Shown piece by piece: positions 1 through 5,753 of a stretch of DNA of 8,257 nucleotides. The stretch comes from Anaerolineales bacterium (lineage in GTDB: Bacteria > Chloroflexota > Anaerolineae > Anaerolineales > UBA4823). Numbering within the stretch: position 1 is the first letter of the stretch; each line of letters begins with the position of its first letter. A program made the position numbers and the translations under genes. The notes under the pieces were generated by a model. That model was given only the letters and a program-made list of their open reading frames with translations. It ran no database searches and was not told where the DNA came from. Location: assembly GCA_022865865.1 (NCBI GenBank), contig JALHTN010000655.1:1-8257 (forward strand), written 5' to 3'.

Positions 1-3
1 AGG

Positions 4-76
4 CACCCCCGGTGCGATTCGAACGCACAACCTACTGATTCGAAGTCAGGCGCTCTGTCCATTGAGCTACGGGGGC
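4..76 (-). tRNA. tRNA-Arg, anticodon TCG
   Basis: Read on the minus strand, this folds as a complete 73-nt cloverleaf: a 7-bp acceptor stem (GCCCCCG with CGGGGGT, the outermost pair being G-U), a GCTC/GAGC D stem with GG in its loop, a 5-bp anticodon stem, a 5-nt variable loop and a GTGCG/CGCAC T stem closing TTCGAAT. The anticodon loop is CTTCGAA, so the anticodon is TCG (complement of bases 41-43), which reads CGA and, with wobble, other CGN arginine codons. The top pair of the anticodon stem is a C-U mismatch. The discriminator base is G, and the 3' CCA is not encoded (CCT follows), so it must be added after transcription. The 3' end lies at the left edge of the window. Confidence 0.96.
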
Positions 77-99
77 GGATAATATATTTCGGAAAAATA

Positions 100-152
100 C
101 TTCCAAACTCTTCCAAAATTCTTGTTGCATTATACCCCAATCACATTACAAT
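100..152. promoter_or_regulatory. Divergent promoter region between tRNA-Arg and the cyclodeaminase-like gene
   Basis: This 127-bp gap must drive the tRNA leftwards and the plus-strand gene rightwards. For the plus strand, TTGCAT (125-130) and TACAAT (147-152) are 16 bp apart and form a weak -35/-10 pair. For the minus strand, a perfect TATAAT lies at 129-134, but no good -35 is visible behind it. Two copies of CTTCCAAA (100-107 and 110-117) sit exactly 10 bp apart, one helical turn, and could be a protein-binding site. The assignments are by eye only. Confidence 0.3.
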
Positions 153-203
153 TAAGCATAAAACAATAATCTCTATCTTCTTTCCCAACAATGGAGTAAC
201 TCT

Positions 204-1205
204 ATGCCTCTTCCAAATACTTTTCTGTACCTCAGTGAGGATGAAGTTCAACAAACCCTCAATATTACTGAGGCAATCGATCTTGCTCGCCGTGGAATTA
301 ATGCCGATGCAAAAGGGGATGTTGTTGGGAACAAGTTTTACACCTCTATCAGCAAATATGGATTTGTTAAACCCTTTACGGGCTACATTGATGGAGAAGA
401 ATATTTCTTCGTCAAAACCTTTAATTTCTTTCAGGATAATCCGGAAAAATTCAATCGTCCTGCAACCTCTTCACTGGTACTTATCTTCGATGCAGAGACA
501 GGTTATCCTGTCTGCTTGATGGAGGCAGGATGGGTAACAGCGCTGAAAACCGCGGCATCAACTGCGGTTACTGCCGAATTCCTCTCCCGGGAAAATCCTC
601 AATCAGCCGTAGTTTTTGGAGCCGGATCATTGGGCAGAATGCATTTGCGCGCACTTGATTCAATTTTCCAGCTAGAAAACGCCTATGTGATTGATCTCTT
701 CCCGGAAATTGCAGAAGACTGTGTCCGGGAATTAAAAAATGAGGTTGACTATACTTTCTCAGCAGTCAGCCTGGAAGATCGCGAAAAAGCCGTACGTCAA
801 TCGGATATCATCTTCACTGTTACGACAGGAGATCAACCTCTGGTTGAGCGTGCCTGGCTCAAAGATGGAGCTTTTGTCGCTCGGCTTGGTTCTTACCAGG
901 AAGTTGCATACGATGTGATCACGGGCGCAGATCAAGTGATCGTCGATAACTGGTATTACGTCAGCCCACGAATTCCTGAAATAGTACATCTAAGCCAGGA
1001 AGGTCATTTTGGATTTGAAGACATTTCCGCTGAGTGGCCTGATATCGTCGCCGGAAAAAAACCTGGACGAAGAAACCAGGACGAGGTTATCGTTTATATC
1101 GCTTTGGGGATTTGGGGAGAATATGCCGCTATCTTGCCAGAGGTTTATCGAAAGGCCATCAGCATGGGTTTGGGAACTAAGATGCCTTGCTCATACTACA
1201 AATAA
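204..1205 (+). CDS. Ornithine cyclodeaminase / mu-crystallin family oxidoreductase
   Basis: A 333-residue protein of normal family length. The family comprises NAD(P)-dependent cyclodeaminases, imine (ketimine) reductases and alanine dehydrogenases that act on amino or imino acids in the cytoplasm. Lys71 (FFVKTFNF) matches the substrate-binding Lys, TALKTAAST at 112-120 is the family's usual TAxRTAA segment, VVFGAGSLGRMH at 136-147 is the Rossmann nucleotide-binding loop, and a C-terminal RNQDEVIVYIALGIWGEYAA segment (290-309) closes the fold. The carboxylate-binding Arg of true ornithine cyclodeaminase is Lys115 here. The region equivalent to its catalytic Asp loop reads LGSYQEVAYD (228-237), without Asp at the usual place. 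Ornithine cyclodeaminase activity is therefore doubtful; an imine reductase or amino-acid dehydrogenase role is at least as likely. The start is supported by GGAG at 193-196, 7 nt before ATG. The gene converges on an amino-acid ligase/dehydrogenase pair. Confidence 0.9.
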   Translation: MPLPNTFLYLSEDEVQQTLNITEAIDLARRGINADAKGDVVGNKFYTSISKYGFVKPFTGYIDGEEYFFVKTFNFFQDNPEKFNRPATSSLVLIFDAETGYPVCLMEAGWVTALKTAASTAVTAEFLSRENPQSAVVFGAGSLGRMHLRALDSIFQLENAYVIDLFPEIAEDCVRELKNEVDYTFSAVSLEDREKAVRQSDIIFTVTTGDQPLVERAWLKDGAFVARLGSYQEVAYDVITGADQVIVDNWYYVSPRIPEIVHLSQEGHFGFEDISAEWPDIVAGKKPGRRNQDEVIVYIALGIWGEYAAILPEVYRKAISMGLGTKMPCSYYK

Positions 1206-1209
1206 CGGT

Positions 1210-1253
1210 TGTTGAATCGAGGCTAATATGCGTTATTTATCTGTGGTTCAACA
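1210..1253 (+). terminator. Possible terminator after the cyclodeaminase-like gene
   Basis: TGTTGAATCG (1210-1219) can pair with TGGTTCAACA (1244-1253) as a 10-bp stem with two G-U pairs that are valid only in the plus-strand RNA. The loop is 24 nt, and a U/C-rich TTCTTCT follows. It sits 5 bp after the stop codon. The long loop and weak U tract make it a poor intrinsic terminator, but nothing better is visible in the 105-bp convergent gap, and I see none for the opposing gene. Confidence 0.3.
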
Positions 1254-1310
1254 TTCTTCTGCCATCAATTTGTTCTTATCGCTTGTTGGCGAACTACGAT
1301 TGAGAACTGG

Positions 1311-3293
1311 CTAACTAATGTCCTTGGAGCTGCCAGGTGATTCTATCCCAAGCTCATTTAATTCCTTTCTTATTACCCACGGGTCAGATTCAGCAGCTTT
1401 GAGAGGTTTCGGATCTTTACTTGAGGTGCCAGATTCCCATTCATCGATAAACTTGCGCATCAACATTTCAAAGGTCATAATTGGCGCAACTTTCCCAATC
1501 ATGTTAACTTCTAAACCCGATTGATGCCGGTTCCATAATGATCTCAGGCAGTGTGGGTTAAAGAACCCTCGAGACAGGGATCTTTCACCCAATAAGATCT
1601 CCTCTCCCCATTCGCGCAGTTCACCCCTCAACCAGTTTTCGTAATCTGCATATAGGGTCGGGTAATCTGGGAATAACTGCGCAAGATGACGGTTAACATA
1701 TGATTTTGTGGAGTTGCCCACTTTGGCAACCATATGGGTGAGATCATTATTAGTGATCGGTAAATTATCTTTATCATACGGGATTTTGATTAAATGTTTC
1801 AATCGATCCAATACGACACCTCGTCTCAACCTGCGCTTGAACAACATCTCAGGAGGTAAGGCGTATACAAATTTAAAATAATCGTAATCATAAAATGGGA
1901 AACGCTGTTCGAATGCAGCCCGATGGAATATAGTGAAATATTGGAAAAGTCTGCGATCTGGATTTCGGAGGGCAAAATAGGCTGCCCTTTGATAGTACGG
2001 GAGGTGATCATAAAGCGCCAATTCCTCCAGGAAAGAATCATAAGCAAGACCGTCCATCTCTCTGGCATATTTGGGCGAGTATAATAATCGCTCCTCGGCA
2101 TCATCTAATGATGGCCAGGTTGTATTTTGAGATAGTAAATTAAACAATCGCGAATTAAAACAATAATCATCCTTGGAATACAACAATGGTGCATCTTCCC
2201 AATCAATTGCAGATTGACCTCCTCCAAATCCGGTCAAATTGAGATCCATGATTGGTCTCACCTGGTCCATGACATTGATCCCATGGGAGTGGATCCAGCT
2301 GTGGAACCCTTCAGTTAAATCCAGGTGTTGATCAGCATACTCCTTTACCCAATGCCCATTCCTGAATTCAAAAGTATGATGATCAGACCTAATTTGTTTC
2401 GCGATCCGTTGGGCGTAGATAACATCCCGGCAATCTTTTTTTCCATAGGTTACAGTGGTTATTGGGAATCTGCCACGATCGATCAGGCCTAAGATAACCC
2501 GAGAATCAAGCCCTGCACTCAAATAAACTCCATTACGATACCCCCCTAATGTCTGCTGATCCACGGCAACCTTTAACAATCGCCCTGATTCTTCTACTGC
2601 ATCCTCAAAGGTTATAGATTTTGGCAATTCAGGAATTTGAGCAAAATCCCAATAAGATTTAATCTCCAATTTGTCACTGCGCAGGTTATACCGCAGGAGG
2701 GTGGCATTTCTTAGTAACTTCAAATCCTCAAAGAATGTTTTATCCCCAAGGAGATGCTGAAATCGCATGTATTCGCTCAATGCTCTCAGGTCAATTTCTT
2801 TCTTAAATTCTGGATCACAAAGAATTCCTTTCATCTCTGGGCTGAATATCAACCTGCCATTGAAATGCGCATAATACAGCGGGTACAATCCAAAGCGATC
2901 ATTAGCAATTAATAGTCTTTTCTTCAGCCCATCCCATATTGCCAGAATAAAAACGCCGTTGATTTTCGCAATAAATTGCTCTCCATAGCGTTCATATAAA
3001 TCCATAACAATATATTCATCCGGCAACCTGGAGTCTATCCCATCCATTTGCTCTGTTTCAAATAATTCGCCCGCCATTACCACTGCGACTGTTTTCTTAG
3101 AATTCCAGATAGGCTGGGATCCTCGATTAAAAATCCCGATTCCCTTCCGTCCAAATCCGATACCCCCAGCCTGATTGCTGTACGATTCGATCACATGCCA
3201 ATCTTTATGTCGGATCTTTGCACCGATCTGACTCATCAGAATCTGAATATTAACTTTTTGACGACTATCTAATACCCCGAATACTCCACTCAT
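1311..3293 (-). CDS. Asparagine-synthetase-like amide/peptide-bond ligase without glutaminase Cys
   Basis: A 660-residue protein with the two-domain layout of AsnB: an N-terminal glutamine-amidotransferase-like domain (about 1-200; IWDGLKKRLLIANDRFGLYPLYY at 119-141 is typical, with the central part diagnostic) and a C-terminal ATP-pyrophosphatase synthetase domain. The class II nucleophile Cys2 is Ser (MSGVFGV), and the usual NGE motif is AGE (74-76), so glutamine hydrolysis is probably lost. The PPi loop reads SAGLDSR (259-265) in place of SGGLDSS. The Y-loop, normally GEGxDE, is GFGGGQ (355-360). FPFYDYDYF (465-473) matches the conserved PFLD region. Loss of Cys2 is also known in beta-lactam synthetase and lasso-peptide cyclases, relatives that adenylate a carboxylate and use an internal amine. 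The substrate here is unknown. GGAG (3301-3304) lies 7 nt before ATG. The gene follows the dehydrogenase by 47 bp on the same strand, probably as one transcript. Confidence 0.88.
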   Translation of the reverse strand: MSGVFGVLDSRQKVNIQILMSQIGAKIRHKDWHVIESYSNQAGGIGFGRKGIGIFNRGSQPIWNSKKTVAVVMAGELFETEQMDGIDSRLPDEYIVMDLYERYGEQFIAKINGVFILAIWDGLKKRLLIANDRFGLYPLYYAHFNGRLIFSPEMKGILCDPEFKKEIDLRALSEYMRFQHLLGDKTFFEDLKLLRNATLLRYNLRSDKLEIKSYWDFAQIPELPKSITFEDAVEESGRLLKVAVDQQTLGGYRNGVYLSAGLDSRVILGLIDRGRFPITTVTYGKKDCRDVIYAQRIAKQIRSDHHTFEFRNGHWVKEYADQHLDLTEGFHSWIHSHGINVMDQVRPIMDLNLTGFGGGQSAIDWEDAPLLYSKDDYCFNSRLFNLLSQNTTWPSLDDAEERLLYSPKYAREMDGLAYDSFLEELALYDHLPYYQRAAYFALRNPDRRLFQYFTIFHRAAFEQRFPFYDYDYFKFVYALPPEMLFKRRLRRGVVLDRLKHLIKIPYDKDNLPITNNDLTHMVAKVGNSTKSYVNRHLAQLFPDYPTLYADYENWLRGELREWGEEILLGERSLSRGFFNPHCLRSLWNRHQSGLEVNMIGKVAPIMTFEMLMRKFIDEWESGTSSKDPKPLKAAESDPWVIRKELNELGIESPGSSKDIS

Positions 3294-3331
3294 AATGACG
3301 CTCCATTAATATCCATTAGCAGATGTCGCAT

Positions 3332-3343
3332 TGAAAATTTTCA
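3332..3343. repeat. 12-bp perfect palindrome at the dehydrogenase stop codon
   Basis: TGAAAATTTTCA reads the same on both strands. It overlaps the TGA stop of the dehydrogenase gene (3341-3343) and lies in the 47-bp gap before the ligase gene. It could be a binding site or a weak processing element, or chance in A+T-rich DNA. Confidence 0.4.
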
Positions 3344-4645
3344 GGTGCTACTTTTAATCGAATCTAGGAGATCTATCATGCTGCCAAGCGTTAATTCAGC
3401 ATACCTATCTAATGCAGATTGATGAATAATCCCATTAGCCTGAGGATTCTTGCGATGAATGCGGTAGCCGATCCTGCTCATTACCCCTTCCCAGTCCTTG
3501 TTTTTGATTAATTGAGGTAGCCCTTTTTTCATCCCAACAGATCCGGATGCGGGATCACTGAGACGCAGATGATTCTGCCAAGTTACCAGGCGAATATAAT
3601 CCCCGAAAGATTCTCCACGCAGTTCTGATTCTTGAAGCGCAGTGATAACCAACTCGGCGAACGTGTTAGATACCAAGTAACGGACATCATCCAGGTCAAA
3701 ATTATCCCCACGCATCGCAGACGACAGAATGCCACCACAATTTGCTACAAAATCTGGAATGTACAGAACTCCCTTTTCGTCCAACCGCTTCTCGGCTTCT
3801 GCTGTAGATGGCGCATTAGATATGGGTACTATCCAGTTGGCCTTGATCTGATCGACATTATCTTCATTGATTACCCATGGTCTTGCGCCTGGTATGAGCA
3901 GGTCAACCTCTAGTGAATAAAGATTCTCAGGTGGTTCGACCTCAGTATCAGGATAATGATGTACCAGATCATCTCCGTACTCTTCTTTTAACTTCAAGAG
4001 CATTTGTACACCTAATCCACCATCAGATTTAATAACCCCTTCGATTGTAGAGACACCAACTATTATGGCTCCAGCTTCATCCAACAATTCTCCAACTGCA
4101 CTGGCCACCTTTCCAAATCCCTCCATCGCTACTCGCACGCCGCCCATCTCTTTTTTAGAAAACCTTGCCACCTGTCGTATAGTTTCAAATACTGTCAATG
4201 CAGTTGCATATGAACCATCTATTTGCTCACCGACCAAAGGTCTCCCAGATCCCTTCATGATCGAATATAGATCCTCAAGGGTGGTTCCTAGATCGATCCC
4301 CGGGAAATAAACTTGCCTTGCAACCAGAGATTTCATGCCTCGACCAAATGCTTCCATCAATTCCGCTCGACCACAATTTAGTTGTTCTGGGTCTGCGAAA
4401 ATGCCTGCTTTCGCTCCACCCATAGGCACATTTAAGAAAGCCCATTTGTAGGTCATCGCCATGGCAAGGCTGGCTAACTCATCTACACTGACATCTGGAG
4501 TGAATCTTATGCCACCAGAAGCCGATCCGTTAATGGTTCGATCGATGACAAGGTAGCCGATTTCGCCCAATTCAGCATCTGAAATGGTGATCACCAAGTT
4601 GGGAGGTGACAGCTCCGGCCTCCCCGTAATTCCATTATGGTTCAT
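3341..4645 (-). CDS. Glu/Leu/Phe/Val dehydrogenase family protein, probably not glutamate-specific
   Basis: A 434-residue NAD(P)-dependent amino-acid dehydrogenase, catalysing reversible oxidative deamination to a 2-oxo acid plus ammonia in the cytoplasm. The family segments appear in order: SGGIRFTP (43-50), MTYKWAFLNVPMGGAKAGI (64-82) with the two active-site lysines Lys67 and Lys79, PGIDLGT (115-121) with catalytic Asp118, the dinucleotide-binding EGFGKVASAVG (175-185), and VANCGGILSS (300-309). In glutamate dehydrogenases the residue before GGxR is Lys (Lys89 of the Clostridium symbiosum enzyme) and binds the side-chain carboxylate; here it is Ser43, and leucine dehydrogenase has Leu there. 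The Ser/Glu/Gln cluster after NAGG is also missing. A neutral or unusual substrate is therefore more likely than glutamate. AAGGAGA (complement of 4651-4657) sits 5 nt before ATG, a strong ribosome site. It is the first gene of a likely two-gene unit with the ligase gene. Confidence 0.9.
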   Translation of the reverse strand: MNHNGITGRPELSPPNLVITISDAELGEIGYLVIDRTINGSASGGIRFTPDVSVDELASLAMAMTYKWAFLNVPMGGAKAGIFADPEQLNCGRAELMEAFGRGMKSLVARQVYFPGIDLGTTLEDLYSIMKGSGRPLVGEQIDGSYATALTVFETIRQVARFSKKEMGGVRVAMEGFGKVASAVGELLDEAGAIIVGVSTIEGVIKSDGGLGVQMLLKLKEEYGDDLVHHYPDTEVEPPENLYSLEVDLLIPGARPWVINEDNVDQIKANWIVPISNAPSTAEAEKRLDEKGVLYIPDFVANCGGILSSAMRGDNFDLDDVRYLVSNTFAELVITALQESELRGESFGDYIRLVTWQNHLRLSDPASGSVGMKKGLPQLIKNKDWEGVMSRIGYRIHRKNPQANGIIHQSALDRYAELTLGSMIDLLDSIKSST

Positions 4646-4655
4646 CTAAATCTCC

Positions 4656-4760
4656 TTACCTTTTTTCGGTAGTGACGCGATAATATAAAGATAAGACTTC
4701 TGGATTACATATACGAATAATCAACAGTGAGATCTGAATCTGAAATATTGTCCCCGCCAT
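4656..4760 (-). CDS. Possible Ile/Leu-rich small ORF directly ahead of the dehydrogenase gene
   Basis: ATG at 4760 opens 34 codons ending in TAA at 4658-4656, a stop that overlaps the dehydrogenase gene's own ribosome-binding site. The first half is rich in branched-chain residues (TIFQIQISLLIIRI at about 4-17). An in-frame TTG at 4775 with AAGGG a little upstream could be an alternative start. The position and composition suit a leader peptide, but I see no attenuator hairpin between it and the gene, the start has no clear Shine-Dalgarno, and the DNA is A+T-rich, so chance is a real alternative. Confidence 0.2.
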   Translation of the reverse strand: MAGTIFQIQISLLIIRICNPEVLSLYYRVTTEKR

Positions 4761-4835
4761 TTGAAATTTACCCAAACCAACACCCTTCCCAAAAACCAAA
4801 ATCCGACCATATGGGCCGGTTTCGCTACTAGCTCC

Positions 4836-4887
4836 TCATTGACTTTCCTGTTGAATTAACAGGTAAGCGACCAAATTGAGTCAATGA
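4836..4887. repeat. Nested inverted repeat (9-bp outer arms, 6-bp inner arms)
   Basis: TCATTGACT (4836-4844) is the exact reverse complement of AGTCAATGA (4879-4887). Inside, CCTGTT (4847-4852) pairs with AACAGG (4858-4863) around a 5-nt loop. In RNA from either strand this would give a stem, an internal asymmetric loop and a tight terminal hairpin. It is about 190 bp upstream of the dehydrogenase start. No U tract follows on either strand, so it is not an ordinary terminator; a cruciform, an operator or a structured leader are possible. Confidence 0.6.
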
Positions 4888-4917
4888 ATCATCGCCATCC
4901 CTTTCGTGAAAAATCCT

Positions 4918-4950
4918 TTATGCTCCATGAAAGTCCAAGATGCAGCATAA
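4918..4950. repeat. 7-bp inverted repeat hairpin
   Basis: TTATGCT (4918-4924) pairs exactly with AGCATAA (4944-4950) around a 19-nt loop. On the plus strand TTTTCT follows. With such a long loop and an A+T-rich stem it is a weak structure. It lies 30 bp from the nested repeat, and the two could belong to one structured element. Confidence 0.35.
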
Positions 4951-5220
4951 TTTTCTACCACGTAGGTAATATATTGGTTAGTAATCTGTTATAAATAACG
5001 TTGCTCGTGAGATCTTGTTACAAACTATTTTGGCGATAATCCGCTCGGTAGGAAGTATCTTGCCAACTGAATCCTCAATCACTTTTTACTATTTTCACGA
5101 ATATCAAATTCGACGATATCGAACCACATCCTACCTGTTTTAAACCTCTCAACTATTCACGATTCAACAATCTATAAAATCTTCTCTACCTGGACTTGGA
5201 CCCCGGAAAAATTAAATACA

Positions 5221-5256
5221 AATGCCCGCAAGCATATCATTCTACTTGCGGGCATT
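5221..5256 (-). terminator. Strong intrinsic terminator closing the glycosyltransferase transcript
   Basis: A 12-bp perfect stem (AATGCCCGCAAG at 5221-5232 with CTTGCGGGCATT at 5245-5256) closes a 12-nt loop. Read on the minus strand it is followed by TGTATTTAATTTTT, a U-rich tract. It begins 21 bp after the stop codon of the frameshifted remnant, so the transcript of the glycosyltransferase and the remnant ends here. Confidence 0.88.
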
Positions 5257-5277
5257 CCTCTACTTGGCCACAATTAT

Positions 5278-5753
5278 TTACTCATTTTCTAGGAAAACCC
5301 AGGGGACATTGTCCAGCGGCATGTCACCAAAGTGGGATTGTACAGACATCAATACCCTTTCAGGCTCGCCAAGTAATGAAAGTGGAACACGCATCTCAAT
5401 TCGTGTCGGTGTTCCCGTTACTGAAACCGAATCTGGGGGCAGCTCCACATCATGATCAAATGTCTTAAATCGATCTGAGGTCATGTTCATGACCAGCTTC
5501 GGCATTTCTTCGAAAGGATATCTGCGCGATCTCCCATCATCCATATTTTGGCATTCACGTCTCCAGCCAACGGCTCTTCGAGTTCACCAGTGAAAACCAG
5601 TTCCCCACCGTCTAATCTCACGGTCCTGACCTCAGCCTCGGTAAATGCTACTTGATGCTCAGCATCATGGAGGTGCAGAGCTTCACCACGAAATGCGGTT
5701 ACAGCAGGTAGAATTTCTACCTCCTCACCCTGTGAGATTAGGATAGTCCACTG
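5278..5753 (-). pseudogene. Frameshifted, N-terminally truncated beta-rich protein remnant
   Basis: Two minus-strand frames join into one protein-like sequence. The upstream part (5753-5490) starts directly after the glycosyltransferase stop and, in the same frame, reads QWTILISQGEEVEILP and onward to GDVNAKIWM. The downstream part (to 5278) reads DGRSRRYPFEEMPKLV through to PLDNVPWVFLENE. Restoring a single G near 5535-5540 makes the join seamless (KIWM-DGRSRRYPF). No ATG, GTG or TTG start begins the upstream part, so the N-terminus is missing. The alternating strands, Gly-rich turns and the segment RIEMRVPLSLLGEPERVLMS suggest an all-beta, possibly carbohydrate-binding or C-terminal accessory domain. 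I have an unverified impression of such tails on PIG-L-type deacetylases. A sequencing error could explain the frameshift but not the missing start. Confidence 0.65.

Larger units (their letters stand above)
4761..5220. other. A+T-rich intergenic stretch without a convincing gene
   Basis: No frame here looks like an intact gene. On the minus strand, three successive short open stretches in different frames between about 4860 and 5150 could be debris of one decayed gene, for example a stretch beginning VIEDSVGKILPTER and another beginning NQYITYVVENYAAS. However, an unbroken plus-strand frame covers some of the same bases (about 4985-5150), so neither reading is secure. The definite structures are the nested inverted repeat and the hairpin listed separately. 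Promoters for the dehydrogenase unit should lie here, but I could not pick a good -35/-10 pair. Confidence 0.5.

Noticed and set aside
1..1205. Genomic island integrated at tRNA-Arg
   Set aside because: The neighbouring genes lie on the 5' side of the tRNA, whereas integrases normally use the 3' end. No integrase and no repeated copy of the tRNA 3' end were found in the window.
1318..1524. Plus-strand open frames inside the ligase and dehydrogenase genes
   Set aside because: They are antisense to well-supported genes with clear family motifs, have no ribosome sites and show no recognisable domains.
3294..4760. Lasso-peptide cluster, suggested by the Cys-less AsnB-like ligase
   Set aside because: No precursor peptide, no RRE protein and no leader peptidase are visible next to the ligase. 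The small ORF at 4656-4760 lacks a Gly-started core with Asp/Glu at position 7-9.
4807..4814. CCATATGG palindrome as an operator
   Set aside because: The perfect core is only 8 bp and the symmetry breaks down immediately outside it; this is expected by chance.
5700..5735. Non-canonical ATT start behind a GAGGAGG motif for the remnant after the glycosyltransferase
   Set aside because: ATT starts are very rare, and the downstream frameshift would still break the protein. The GAGGAGG is itself coding for Glu-Glu-Val in the remnant's frame.
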